From Heliomarina baculiformis (lineage in GTDB: Bacteria > Pseudomonadota > Alphaproteobacteria > Rhodobacterales > Rhodobacteraceae): DNA of 64,000 nucleotides. Position 1 is the first letter of the stretch, and every line of letters begins with the position of its first letter. Under the pieces are notes generated by a model, which had not been told where the DNA came from, made no database searches, and saw nothing but the letters and a program-made list of their open reading frames with translations. Where the stretch lies: NCBI RefSeq assembly GCF_019966545.1, contig NZ_JAIMIC010000002.1, forward strand, positions 124,001 through 188,000, given 5' to 3'. This document shows, in pieces, positions 8,307-17,286 of this stretch. The translations under genes were made by a program, and so were the position numbers.

Positions 8307-8337
8307 CTTTGGGTCAAAAAATATCCCCGCCGGAGGC
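8307..8337. repeat. interspersed repeat, type I half element (copy A)
   Basis: CTTTGGGTCAAAAAATATCC then CCGCCGGAGGC. This is the right half of the composite element seen whole at 15416-15538 and 48885-48999. It lies between two convergent genes (CAP protein and guanine deaminase), followed by a short CTGTCGCCGCGACAG dyad. Confidence 0.8.
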
Positions 8338-8360
8338 TGTCGCCGCGACAGCGGCGGCAT

Positions 8361-9650
8361 TCAGGCCACGCGCCCTCCGCCGATCCAGACATCACTGACG
8401 GCCCGGTCATCGCCCAGCATGATCAGCGCGAACAGCGTCTCCCACATGTCCCCGGCCCGGGCGGTGCGCTGGGCAAGTACAGGCGTCGCGCCCGGGTCCA
8501 GCACCACAAGATCCGCCTCCATGCCGGGGGCGATATTGCCGATCTTGTCGCCCAGATGAAGCGCGCGGGCCGAGCCGCAGGTCGCAAGCCACAGGAGCTC
8601 GGCCGCGTGCAGCGCGCGACCCCGCAACTGGCCGATCTCATAGGCGGCGGCCATGGTGCGCAGCATGGAAAAGGATGACCCGCCGCCGGTATCCGTGGCC
8701 AGCGCCACCTGCTGCCCCGCCCGCATTAACCCGTCCATGTCAAAGAGACCCGAACCGATGAAGGTGTTCGAGGTCGGGCAATGGACCAGCGCAGCGCCGG
8801 TTTCCGTCAGCCGGTCGCGCTCGCGCGGCTCTAGGTGGATCGCGTGGCCGTAAAGCCCGCGATCTCCAAGCAGGCCATGCGCTTCGTAAGTGTCGAGGTA
8901 ATCACGCGCATCGGGGTAGAGGCCCAGCACCCATTTGATCTCGTCCACCTGTTCGGAAAGATGTGTCTGCATGAGGCAGTCCGGGTGCTCGGCCCAGAGC
9001 GCGCCCAGCGCTTCGAGTTGTTCGACGCTGGAGGTCGGCGAAAACCGCGGTGTGATCGCATAGGACAGCCGGTCCACCCCATGCCAGCGGTTCAGCAAGG
9101 CGCGGCTGTCGTCATAGGCCGATTGCGCGGTGTCGCGCAGGCCTTCGGGGGCGGTGTCGCGATCCATGCAGGTCTTTCCCGCGACAATCCTCTGCCCGCG
9201 CTTCTGTGCCTCGGAAAAGATCGCATCGACGCTTTCAGGATGGATCGTGCAATAGGTCGCGACTGTCGTCGTGCCGTTGGCGATTGTCAGGTCGAGGTAA
9301 CGCGACGCGATCTCACGCGCGTAGCCGGGATCGCCAAAGCGCATTTCCTCGGGAAAGGTATAGCTGTTCAACCAGTCGATCAGCCGTTTGCCCCAGCTCG
9401 CGATGATCGCGGTCTGCGGATAGTGTGCATGGGCATCGACGAAACCGGCCAAGATGATTTTGTCGCCGTAGTTTTCCACGCGAGCTTGGGGCGCGGCGGT
9501 GCGCAGCTCGTCGAGTGTGCCAAGCGCGGTGATCCGGCCGCCACCAATGCCGACGGCCTCATCGAAACGGGCGGCGTCGGCCGCGTTTTGCCCGAAGGGA
9601 GAGCCGGTAAAGGACAGCACCTGCCCGGTGAGAATGGTCTCTGTCTGCAT
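8361..9650 (-). CDS. guaD: guanine deaminase
   Basis: 429 residues of the amidohydrolase superfamily with the guanine deaminase signature HAHYPQT (metal His 74 and 76), SWGKRLIDWLNSYTFPEE (purine-binding loop), the later HLSEQ and GHAIHLE histidines, HCPTSN and the metal Asp in ALATDTGGG. The C-terminal GNIAPGMEADLVVLD is typical. It hydrolyses guanine to xanthine and ammonia with zinc. It is convergent with the 8-oxoguanine-deaminase-like gene and the CAP gene, separated by a repeat. Length and motifs agree with E. coli GuaD. Confidence 0.95.
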   Translation of the reverse strand: MQTETILTGQVLSFTGSPFGQNAADAARFDEAVGIGGGRITALGTLDELRTAAPQARVENYGDKIILAGFVDAHAHYPQTAIIASWGKRLIDWLNSYTFPEEMRFGDPGYAREIASRYLDLTIANGTTTVATYCTIHPESVDAIFSEAQKRGQRIVAGKTCMDRDTAPEGLRDTAQSAYDDSRALLNRWHGVDRLSYAITPRFSPTSSVEQLEALGALWAEHPDCLMQTHLSEQVDEIKWVLGLYPDARDYLDTYEAHGLLGDRGLYGHAIHLEPRERDRLTETGAALVHCPTSNTFIGSGLFDMDGLMRAGQQVALATDTGGGSSFSMLRTMAAAYEIGQLRGRALHAAELLWLATCGSARALHLGDKIGNIAPGMEADLVVLDPGATPVLAQRTARAGDMWETLFALIMLGDDRAVSDVWIGGGRVA

Positions 9651-9774
9651 GATCCTGCCCGCTTGATTTCCGGCCGAGGATAATCGGACGGGACGGCGGG
9701 GTAAATTGCGCTATTGTCATTGTTTCTAACCGACAGCTTCTTCTAAGTTGCGGTCAATCGAGGAAAGGGCGCCG

Positions 9775-11166
9775 ATGGAAACCGAAGCTGACGTAGAGGA
9801 ACTGGACCTGTTGGACGACGAGGAGGACAACCCCCTCAATCGAAAGACGGTGGCCGCGATTCTCTATGCGGTGGACATCGATGACCGCGAAAAGCTGATC
9901 GAGCTGATGGAGCCGCTGCACGCGGCCGACATCGCCGACCTTCTCGAACAGATCAATGCCTATGACCGGACCCGGCTGGTCCGGCTGTATGACCGGGAAT
10001 TCGACGGGGAAATCCTGTCGGAACTCGACGAGTCGGTGCGCGAAGAGGTGATTTCGCTGCTCTCGCCGCAAGTGCTGGCCGAAGCCGTGCGCGAGCTGGA
10101 CAGTGACGATGTTGTCGACCTTGTCGAGGATCTTGAGCAGGGGCAGCAGGATGCGATCCTTGGCGCGCTGCCCGACGCTGACCGGCTCGCCGTGCAGCAG
10201 GCGCTGAGCTACCCGGAAGAATCCGCTGGTCGTCTGATGCAGCGCGAAGTGGTGATGATGCCCGAGCACTGGAATGTCGGGCAGGCCATCGACCACATGC
10301 GCAGCAACGACAACCTGCCGGACCAGTTCTATCACATCATCCTTGTCGATCCGCGCCTGCATCCGGTGGGCAACGTGGCGCTGGGCCGGGTCATGGCGGC
10401 GCGTCGGGAAATCGCGTTGGCCGACCTGACCGAGGATATGTTCCGCGTGATCCCGATTGATCAGGACGAGGAAGACGTGGCCTATGCGTTCAACCAGTAC
10501 CACCTGATTTCGGCCCCGGTGGTCGATCAGGAAGGTCGGCTGGTCGGTCAGATCACCATCGACGACGCGATGATCGTCATGGGAGAGGAACACGAGGAAG
10601 ACCTGCTGCTGCTCGCCGGTGTCAGCGAGAGCTCTCTGACCGACCGGGTTGTTGAGACGGTCAGGGGCCGCTTTCCGTGGCTGCTTGTGAATCTTGCCAC
10701 GGCGATCCTTGCCTCGCTGGTCATTGCCCAGTTCGACGCGGTGATCACGCAATTCGTGGCGCTGGCGGTGCTGATGCCCATCGTGGCCTCGATGGGCGGC
10801 AATGCAGGAACGCAGTCGATGACGGTTGCGGTACGGGCGCTGGCCACGCGCGACCTGACCGGCTCGAACGTCTGGCGGGTGATCCGGCGCGAAGTGCTGG
10901 TGGGCGTGGTCAACGGTACGGCCTTTGCGCTGACCATGGGGATCATCGGGCTGATCTGGTTCGGATCGGTCAGGCTTGCGATCGTGATCGCGGCGGCGAT
11001 GGTCATCAACCTTGTCATGGCCGGGTTGGCGGGCACGGTGATTCCGATTGCGCTAGAGAAATTCAAGGTCGACCCGGCGCTTGCCTCGGGCACCTTTGTC
11101 ACCACTGTGACGGATGTGGTTGGTTTCTTTGCCTTTCTCGGCTTTGCCTCGATCTACCTGCTATGA
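9775..11166 (+). CDS. mgtE: magnesium transporter MgtE
   Basis: 463 residues from ATG 9775, which has AGGAAAGGG just upstream; a further 9 in-frame residues to 9748 lack support. N-terminal acidic superhelical domain (about 1-135), a CBS pair (about 140-270, with ESAGRLMQREVVMMP and YHLISAPVVDQEGRLVGQIT), and a five-helix pore domain (about 295-463) containing MPIVASMGGNAGTQSMT, the MgtE selectivity signature. It is a homodimeric Mg2+ channel gated by cytosolic Mg2+. The stop overlaps the next start, so it leads a coupled operon with the folate cyclo-ligase. Confidence 0.96.
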   Translation: METEADVEELDLLDDEEDNPLNRKTVAAILYAVDIDDREKLIELMEPLHAADIADLLEQINAYDRTRLVRLYDREFDGEILSELDESVREEVISLLSPQVLAEAVRELDSDDVVDLVEDLEQGQQDAILGALPDADRLAVQQALSYPEESAGRLMQREVVMMPEHWNVGQAIDHMRSNDNLPDQFYHIILVDPRLHPVGNVALGRVMAARREIALADLTEDMFRVIPIDQDEEDVAYAFNQYHLISAPVVDQEGRLVGQITIDDAMIVMGEEHEEDLLLLAGVSESSLTDRVVETVRGRFPWLLVNLATAILASLVIAQFDAVITQFVALAVLMPIVASMGGNAGTQSMTVAVRALATRDLTGSNVWRVIRREVLVGVVNGTAFALTMGIIGLIWFGSVRLAIVIAAAMVINLVMAGLAGTVIPIALEKFKVDPALASGTFVTTVTDVVGFFAFLGFASIYLL

Positions 11167-11723
11167 CGCTGGAAGAACAGAAAGCCGCGGCGCGGAAGGC
11201 GGCGTTCGAGCGGCGCCGCATGGCCCATGCCGGCGCTTATGCCGCATCGGGTTACTTGTCCGAAGTTTTGGCCGGATATCGCGGCGTGCCACTGGCGGGC
11301 TATATGCCGATGCGCACCGAGATCAACCCGCTGCCCGCGATGGCCGAAGCAGCCGCCCACGGGCCGGTTGGTGTGCCCGTGATCATGGGCGCGGGGCAGG
11401 CGCTGCGGTTTTCCCGATGGGAGCCGGACAGCGAGATGAAAGATGGCCCGTTCGGCGCGCAGATCCCGGTGGTCGAGGCTTGGATGGAACCGCAAATCCT
11501 CATCGTGCCGCTGGTCGCTTTTGACCGGCAGGGCGGGCGGTTGGGCTATGGTGGCGGGTTTTATGACCGGACGCTCGAGGGCTTGCGGGCAAAGGGGCCG
11601 GTTCTGGCCATCGGCTTTGCCTATGGCGCGCAGGAAACCGAAACGCTGCCGCTTGAGCCGACCGATCAGCCGCTTGACATGATCGTGACGGAAAGCAGTG
11701 TTTTGCAGCTCTCGGGGCGCTAG
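11163..11723 (+). CDS. 5-formyltetrahydrofolate cyclo-ligase
   Basis: 186 residues. Diagnostic features are the N-terminal Arg-rich helix (EQKAAARKAAFERRR), the central YMPMRTEINPLP, and the active-site segment LVAFDRQGGRLGYGGGFYDR (about residues 120-139) that binds Mg-ATP and folate. It converts 5-formyl-THF to 5,10-methenyl-THF. The ATG at 11163 overlaps the mgtE stop (ATGA). Position next to the TIGR00282-type phosphoesterase is common in alphaproteobacteria. Confidence 0.94.
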   Translation: MTLEEQKAAARKAAFERRRMAHAGAYAASGYLSEVLAGYRGVPLAGYMPMRTEINPLPAMAEAAAHGPVGVPVIMGAGQALRFSRWEPDSEMKDGPFGAQIPVVEAWMEPQILIVPLVAFDRQGGRLGYGGGFYDRTLEGLRAKGPVLAIGFAYGAQETETLPLEPTDQPLDMIVTESSVLQLSGR

Positions 11724-11785
11724 CGACGCGTGGTCGTGGCAAAAGGGCCTTGTCCTTGTTCAAACCGCCACTTACCAACCTCTTC

Positions 11786-12598
11786 ATGAGACTTCTTTTT
11801 CTAGGCGATGTGATGGGCCGCGCCGGGCGCAAGGCCATCCAGGAAAACCTGCCACGTCTGCGCGAGGAATGGCGCGCCGACTTCGTGGTGGTGAACGGTG
11901 AAAATTCCAGCAACGGCATGGGGTTGAGCGGCGATCATGCCAAGCTTTTGCTCGACTCGGGGGCGGATTGCCTGACGCTGGGCGATCATGCCTTTGACCA
12001 GCGCGACATGATGCAGTTCATCGAGTCCGAGCCGCGCATCATCCGCCCAATCAATTTCGCCAAGAGCGCGCCGGGTAAAGGATACCGGCTGTTCACCACG
12101 AGATCCGGCAAAAAGGTGCTGGTGGTGCAGGTGCTTGGGCAGGTGTTCATGAAGCGCGCCTTTGACGATCCGTTTTCCGCCATCGAGCCGGTGCTGAAGG
12201 CGCATCCGCTGGGCGGTCAGGCGGCTGCGGTGCTGGTTGACATGCATTGCGAGGCGACCTCGGAAAAGATGGCGATGGGTCATTACTGCGACGGGCGCGC
12301 CAGCCTCGTCGTCGGCACCCATACCCATGTGCCGACGGCGGATGCGCAGATTTTGCCCGGCGGCACCGGGTTCCAGAGCGATGCGGGCATGTGCGGCGAT
12401 TACAACTCGGTCATCGGCATGGATAAGGCCGAGCCGATGCGCCGTTTCATCACCGGCATGCCCAAGGGACGGTTCAGCCCGGCCGAAGGCGAAGCGACCC
12501 TCTCCGGTGTCTTTGTCGAAACCGATGACAAAACCGGCAAGGCCGAGCGGATTTCGATGATCCGGGTGGGCGGAAGGCTGCAAGAAGCCACCCCATGA
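11786..12598 (+). CDS. TIGR00282/YmdB-like metallophosphoesterase
   Basis: 270 residues from ATG 11786 (MRLLFLGDVMGRAGR, the invariant family start). Metal ligands: the Asp of GDVMG, the VVNGENSSNGMG loop, GDHAFDQ, MHCEATSEK, and GTHTHVPTAD. Family members (YmdB, DR1281) are dinuclear metallophosphoesterases active on 2',3'-cyclic nucleotides in vitro; the physiological substrate in alphaproteobacteria is not settled. A TTG at 11750 would add 12 residues that do not match the family. The stop overlaps the start of the transporter gene (ATGA). Confidence 0.93.
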   Translation: MRLLFLGDVMGRAGRKAIQENLPRLREEWRADFVVVNGENSSNGMGLSGDHAKLLLDSGADCLTLGDHAFDQRDMMQFIESEPRIIRPINFAKSAPGKGYRLFTTRSGKKVLVVQVLGQVFMKRAFDDPFSAIEPVLKAHPLGGQAAAVLVDMHCEATSEKMAMGHYCDGRASLVVGTHTHVPTADAQILPGGTGFQSDAGMCGDYNSVIGMDKAEPMRRFITGMPKGRFSPAEGEATLSGVFVETDDKTGKAERISMIRVGGRLQEATP

Positions 12599-13548
12599 GC
12601 CTGCCCGCCACGCCCGATATGCCCCGCCGCGAGCTGCTGTTCTTTACCGGCATGCTGCTGCTGATCGGCGCGGGCTGGGGGCTGACGCAGCCGCTGGGCA
12701 AGATCGCGGTCAGCACCGGGCACAGGCATTTCGGCCTGATCTTCTGGCAACTCGCAATCGGCACGGTGGCCTTTGGGGCGGTATCGCTGGCGCAGCGCCG
12801 TCGTCTGCCATTCAACCGCGATACCCTGCGGGTCTATCTTGTGGTGGCGCTGGCGGGCACGATCATTCCCAACTCTGCCTCTTACCAGGCGATTGCGCAT
12901 CTGCCATCGGGGGTTCTGTCGATCCTGCTGTCGCTGGTGCCGATGCTGGCCTTTCCCATGGCGCTGGCGCTGGGGCTTGAGAAATTCGCGCCCCGCCGCC
13001 TGCTGGGGTTGCTGGCAGGGCTGGCCGGTGTGTTGCTATTGATCCTGCCGGATGCGTCCCTGCCCGATGCGGCGATGCTGGCCTGGGTCCCGCTGGGGCT
13101 GGTCGCGCCGCTGTTCTACGCTTTTGAGGGCAACTTCGTCGCGCGCTGGGGCACTGCCGGGCTCGACCCGATCCGCGTGCTCTTTGGCGCCTCGCTGATC
13201 GGTGCGATCATGGCGCTGCCGCTGGCCCTTGCGACGGGGCAGTTCATCTCGCCGCTGCGCCCCTATGGGGCGCCGGAATGGGCGCTGATCGGCTCGGCGC
13301 TGATTCATGTTGTCGTCTATGCGGGCTATGTGTGGCTGGTGGGCCGTGCGGGCGCGGTTTTTGCCGTGCAGGTCAGCTATGTGGTGACGGGGTTCGGCGT
13401 TTTCTGGGCGATGCAGATCCTTGGCGAGACCTATTCGCCCTATATCTGGGCGGCGCTTGGCATCGTGCTGGCCGGTGTGATGCTGGTTCAGCCGCGCAGG
13501 AACGAAGCTGTTGCCGAACAGGCCGCAATCGGCGAAAATACGCATTAA
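12595..13548 (+). CDS. EamA/DMT-family transporter
   Basis: 317 residues with ten predicted transmembrane helices in two EamA repeats (about 15-145 and 165-300; GAGWGLTQPLGKIAVSTG marks the first repeat and VVYAGYVWLVGRAGAVFAVQ the second). Drug/metabolite transporters of this kind export or import small metabolites; the substrate is unknown. It is translationally coupled to the phosphoesterase gene (ATGA overlap), making it the last gene of the mgtE run. Confidence 0.9.
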   Translation: MSLPATPDMPRRELLFFTGMLLLIGAGWGLTQPLGKIAVSTGHRHFGLIFWQLAIGTVAFGAVSLAQRRRLPFNRDTLRVYLVVALAGTIIPNSASYQAIAHLPSGVLSILLSLVPMLAFPMALALGLEKFAPRRLLGLLAGLAGVLLLILPDASLPDAAMLAWVPLGLVAPLFYAFEGNFVARWGTAGLDPIRVLFGASLIGAIMALPLALATGQFISPLRPYGAPEWALIGSALIHVVVYAGYVWLVGRAGAVFAVQVSYVVTGFGVFWAMQILGETYSPYIWAALGIVLAGVMLVQPRRNEAVAEQAAIGENTH

Positions 13549-13586
13549 CCGGCGTCTGTTTTCTGGTGCCAGAAAGAATTTTGTAA

Positions 13587-15365
13587 ATGCAGTTACTCGC
13601 CCTCTCGGAAACCGGCAGCGCGGTTCTTTCGCTGATCATCGTTGTGGGCATGTTTGCGCTCTTCCTGCGCGAGACCTTCCCGACAGAAGTCGTGGCTATT
13701 GCCGGAGTCGCCCTGATGCTGGTGACCGGGGTGCTGCCCTATGATGCGGCGCTGCCCGTACTGTCGAACCCGGCACCCTGGACGATTGCGGCCATGTTCA
13801 TCATCATGGGCGCGCTGGTGCGGACCGGTGCGCTCGATGTTCTCACAAGGGCGGCCGAACGCTATGGCCGCACCCATCCCAAACTGGCGATAACCGGCGT
13901 GATCGCGATGGTGATGGCTGGATCGGCCGTGATGAACAACACACCTGTCGTGGTGGTCATGATCCCGGTTTTTGTGCAGCTGTCCCAGACACTGGGTACC
14001 AAGGCCTCCAAGCTGCTGATCCCGCTCAGCTACGCGGCGATCATGGGCGGGTCGCTGACCCTGATCGGGACCTCAACGAACCTGCTGGTCGACGGCGTCG
14101 CCCGAACGCAGGGGCTTGAACCCTTTGGTATCCTTGAAATCATGCCGATCGGCCTTGTGGTCTGCGCCTGGGGTCTGCTCTACATGATCGTCCTTGGTCC
14201 GCGCCTGCTGCCGGATCGCGACAGCATGGCAAACATGCTCTCGGACCGGTCCAAGATGAAGTTCTTCACCGAGGCGGTGATCCCGCCCGACTCCAACCTG
14301 ATCGGCCGCGAAGTCACCGGAGTCCAGCTTTTCAAACGCGAAGGCGTGCGGCTGATCGACGTGATCCGGGGCGATGTTTCGTTGCGCCGCAATCTCAAGG
14401 GCGTGGAGCTGCGAGTCGGCGACCGGGTGGTTCTGCGGACCCAGATGACCGAGCTTTTGAGCCTGCAGAACAACAAGGAATTGAAGCGCGTCGATCAGGT
14501 TTCGGCGGTCGAGACCAGCACCGTCGAAGTGCTGATCACGCCGGAATGCAAGATGGTCGGCCGCGCGCTGGGCGGGCTGCGGCTGCGGCGGCGCTATGGT
14601 GTCTATGTTCTGGCGGTGCACCGCAGGAACCAGAACATTGGACGTCAGCTTGACGATCTCGTGGTGCGGGTTGGCGACACGTTGCTGCTCGAAGGCGCAC
14701 CTGCTGACATCCAGCGCCTCGCAAGCGAAATGGAAATGGTCGACGTTTCACAGCCTTCGGCCCGCGCCTATCGCCGGGGTCATGCGCCGATTGCGGTCGC
14801 CGCGCTGGCCAGCATCGTTATCCTTGCCGCATTGAATGTCGCGCCGATCCTTCTTCTCGCGGTTCTCGCTGTCGCTTTGGTTCTGGTGACCGGCTGCATC
14901 GACGCGGACGAGGCCTTTTCCTTTGTCGACGGCCGCCTCCTCGCGCTCATCTTCGGGATGCTGGCGGTCGGGGCGGGGCTTGATAACACCGGCGCGATCG
15001 CTCTCGTCGTCGACGGGGTGGTGCCGGGGCTGAAGAGCCTGCCGCCCTCGCTTGTCGTTTTCGTGGTCTTCCTGATGACAACGGTCCTGACCGAAATCGT
15101 TTCCAACAACGCGGTGGCTGTCATCATGACACCGCTTGCCATCGGCCTCGCGGCGGCCCTTGGGCTTGATCCACGTCCGCTCGTGGTTGCCGTGATGATT
15201 GCTGCGTCCTGTGCCTTTGCGACGCCGATCGGGTATCAGACCAACACGCTCGTCTACGGACCGGGGGGATATCGTTTCTCTGACTTCATGCGGATTGGGG
15301 TTCCGCTGAACCTGAGCATGTCTGTGTTGGTTTCTCTCGTCATTCCCTTCATCTGGCCCCTCTAG
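13587..15365 (+). CDS. SLC13-family permease with TrkA-C (RCK_C) domains
   Basis: 592 residues. The N-terminal membrane half includes GSAVMNNTPVVVVMIPVFVQ and LMGGSLTLIGTSTN-like loops; the soluble middle (about 215-390) holds two TrkA-C repeats (LIGREVTGVQLFKREGVRLI and MVGRALGGLRLRRRYGVYVL); the C-terminal membrane half has VLTEIVSNNAVAVIMTPLAI and PIGYQTNTLVYGPGGY. This is the architecture of bacterial SLC13/DASS-like permeases annotated as sulfate, tungstate or dicarboxylate carriers. The substrate is unclear. A second permease of the same layout lies at 17287-19059 on the other strand, with an FAD dehydrogenase between. Confidence 0.9.
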   Translation: MQLLALSETGSAVLSLIIVVGMFALFLRETFPTEVVAIAGVALMLVTGVLPYDAALPVLSNPAPWTIAAMFIIMGALVRTGALDVLTRAAERYGRTHPKLAITGVIAMVMAGSAVMNNTPVVVVMIPVFVQLSQTLGTKASKLLIPLSYAAIMGGSLTLIGTSTNLLVDGVARTQGLEPFGILEIMPIGLVVCAWGLLYMIVLGPRLLPDRDSMANMLSDRSKMKFFTEAVIPPDSNLIGREVTGVQLFKREGVRLIDVIRGDVSLRRNLKGVELRVGDRVVLRTQMTELLSLQNNKELKRVDQVSAVETSTVEVLITPECKMVGRALGGLRLRRRYGVYVLAVHRRNQNIGRQLDDLVVRVGDTLLLEGAPADIQRLASEMEMVDVSQPSARAYRRGHAPIAVAALASIVILAALNVAPILLLAVLAVALVLVTGCIDADEAFSFVDGRLLALIFGMLAVGAGLDNTGAIALVVDGVVPGLKSLPPSLVVFVVFLMTTVLTEIVSNNAVAVIMTPLAIGLAAALGLDPRPLVVAVMIAASCAFATPIGYQTNTLVYGPGGYRFSDFMRIGVPLNLSMSVLVSLVIPFIWPL

Positions 15366-15415
15366 ACTGAACCGAGGTGACGTAACGGGCCTTCGCGCAG
15401 GCCGATAAGGCGGGA

Positions 15416-15538
15416 GCCTCCGGCGGGGATATTTTTTGACCCAAAGAAGCAGGGGAAAGTTTATCCTCTTCTTTGGGTTTCAAATATCCCGGGGGCTGGC
15501 GAAATCCCTGATTTCGACAGGTGGGGGCAGAGCCCCCG
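15416..15538. repeat. interspersed composite repeat, type I, complete copy B
   Basis: In reverse orientation relative to copy C: GCCTCCGGCGGGGATATTTT plus TTGACCCAAAGAAG (15416-15449), an AGGGGAAA-containing spacer, CTTCTTTGGGTTTCAAATAT plus CCCGGGGG (15468-15495), a small AAATCCCTGATTT dyad, and a GGGGGCAGAGCCCCC hairpin (15524-15538). The two CCCAAAGAAG arms face each other and can form a long hairpin. It lies between two convergent genes, where it may serve as a bidirectional terminator. Confidence 0.85.
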
Positions 15539-15563
15539 TTTTGCCAGAGGCAATTGTTTCCCA

Positions 15564-17225
15564 TTACGCAATATGGTCGGATCTGCCTGCGTTGCGACCC
15601 GAGAAGATGCAGCCGCCGAGGAACGTACCTTCAAGAGCGTTGTAGCCGTGGTAGCCGCCGCCACCAAAACCGGCGACTTCTCCGGCTGCGAAGAGACCGG
15701 GGACCGGATTGCCGATTGAGTCGAGCATGCGGCTTTCGAGGTCCGTCTGCAGTCCGCCGAGTGTTTTGCGGGTCAGGATGTTGAGTCTGACGGCGATAAG
15801 GGGGCCGTTTTGAGGGTCGAGGAAGCGGTGAGGCTGGGCTGTCCGGATCAGTTTGTCTCCTCGGTACTGACGGGCATTGCGGATCGCCATGACCTGCGCG
15901 TCCTTGCAGAAAGCGTTGTCGATCTGGGAGTCCCGTGCTTCGATCTGTGCTCTGATCCTTTCGGAATCCAGCCGGTTGCCGCCGGCGAGGTCGTTCATGC
16001 CTAGAACGAGTTCCTCCAGCGTTTTGGCAACGACGAAATCCTCGCCTTTGGATTTGAAGGCTTCGACCGGGGCGGGGGCGCCTTTGCCGGAGAGGAGCCT
16101 AGCCTTGATCACTTCGCGCCAGCTTTTGGAAGTCAGGTCGGGGTTCTGCTCCGACCCGGAAAGCGCGAATTCCTTTTCGATGACTTTCTGGGTCAGGATG
16201 AACCAGCTGTAGTCAAATCCGGTGGCAAGGATGGCGCGCAGCGTGGCAAGGCTGTCGAAACCCGGCAGGGCGGGTGGGGTGAAACGGTTGCCTTTTGCAT
16301 CGAACCACATGGAGGAAGGTCCCGGCAGGATACGAATGCCGTGGGCGGGCCAGATCGGATCCCAGTTCTTCACGCCTTCGGTATAGTGCCACATGCGGTC
16401 GTTGTTGATGACATGACCGCCGGCCTTTTCGCTGATCGCGATCATGCGACCGTCCACATGGGCGGGCACTCCGGCGATCATGTGCTTGGGGGCGAGCCCG
16501 AGCCGCTGTTCCGGCCAGGCCTTGCGGATCAGGTCGAAATTGCCGCCGATACCGCCCGAAGTGACGATGACCGACGCGGCATTAAGGGCGAAATCATCGG
16601 CGATCACGCGGTTGCTGCTTTGGCCGCGGGGCATGTCATCCGGGTCGAGAACCACCCCGGCCACGCCGCGGGCGGTGCCGTTCTGCATGAAAATCCGGTC
16701 GACCCGGTGGCGGAATTTCAGCGTGACGCGTCCGGCTTTTTCATGTTCTCGCACGCGGGCCAGGAACGGATCTAGCGTGCCCGGCCCGGTGCCCCATGTG
16801 AGGTGAAACCGGGGCACGGAATTGCCGTGACCATCGGCAAAGCTGCCGCCGCGTTCGGCCCATCCGACGACGGGGAACCAGCGCATGCCCATCGCATGCA
16901 GCCAGGGGCGCATCTCTCCGGCGGCGAAATCCACGTAGGCTTCGGCCCATTTGCGGGGCCAGTGATCTTCTTTGCGGTCAAAACCTGCCGACCCCATCCA
17001 GTCGTTCAGCGCGAGCGCGTGGCTGTCGCGGATGCCCATGCGGCGCTGTTCCGGGGTGTCGACCATGAAGAGCCCGCCCAGCGACCAGAAGGCCTGTCCG
17101 CCGAGCGATTGTGGCGGTTCCTGATCCAGCAGGATGACCTTTTTGCCCCGGTCACCGAGTTCCGCCGCTGCGACCAGCCCTGCCAGACCCCCGCCGACGA
17201 TGATCACATCTGCCGATTCAGCCAT
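15564..17225 (-). CDS. FAD-binding dehydrogenase (fumarate reductase/KstD-type flavoprotein)
   Basis: 553 residues. N-terminal dinucleotide fold VIIVGGGLAGLVAAAELGDR (residues 8-27) with the acidic LLDQEPP, then SLGGQAFWSLGGLF. The C-terminal GLFAAGEVAGFGGGGYHGYN and LEGTFLGGCIFSGRNAG complete the FAD domain of the FAD_binding_2 family. Members reduce or dehydrogenate activated C=C bonds (fumarate reductase, 3-ketosteroid dehydrogenase); this subgroup is annotated simply as FAD-binding dehydrogenase and lacks a known substrate. It is followed on the same strand, upstream, by an SLC13 permease (start 19059), so uptake and oxidation of one organic acid is possible but inferred. Confidence 0.88.
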   Translation of the reverse strand: MAESADVIIVGGGLAGLVAAAELGDRGKKVILLDQEPPQSLGGQAFWSLGGLFMVDTPEQRRMGIRDSHALALNDWMGSAGFDRKEDHWPRKWAEAYVDFAAGEMRPWLHAMGMRWFPVVGWAERGGSFADGHGNSVPRFHLTWGTGPGTLDPFLARVREHEKAGRVTLKFRHRVDRIFMQNGTARGVAGVVLDPDDMPRGQSSNRVIADDFALNAASVIVTSGGIGGNFDLIRKAWPEQRLGLAPKHMIAGVPAHVDGRMIAISEKAGGHVINNDRMWHYTEGVKNWDPIWPAHGIRILPGPSSMWFDAKGNRFTPPALPGFDSLATLRAILATGFDYSWFILTQKVIEKEFALSGSEQNPDLTSKSWREVIKARLLSGKGAPAPVEAFKSKGEDFVVAKTLEELVLGMNDLAGGNRLDSERIRAQIEARDSQIDNAFCKDAQVMAIRNARQYRGDKLIRTAQPHRFLDPQNGPLIAVRLNILTRKTLGGLQTDLESRMLDSIGNPVPGLFAAGEVAGFGGGGYHGYNALEGTFLGGCIFSGRNAGRSDHIA

Positions 17226-17286
17226 ATCGTATCTCTCTCCCCGTTCGTGACAGCCTATGCCGGTGAACGGGCGCGGGGCAACCGGG

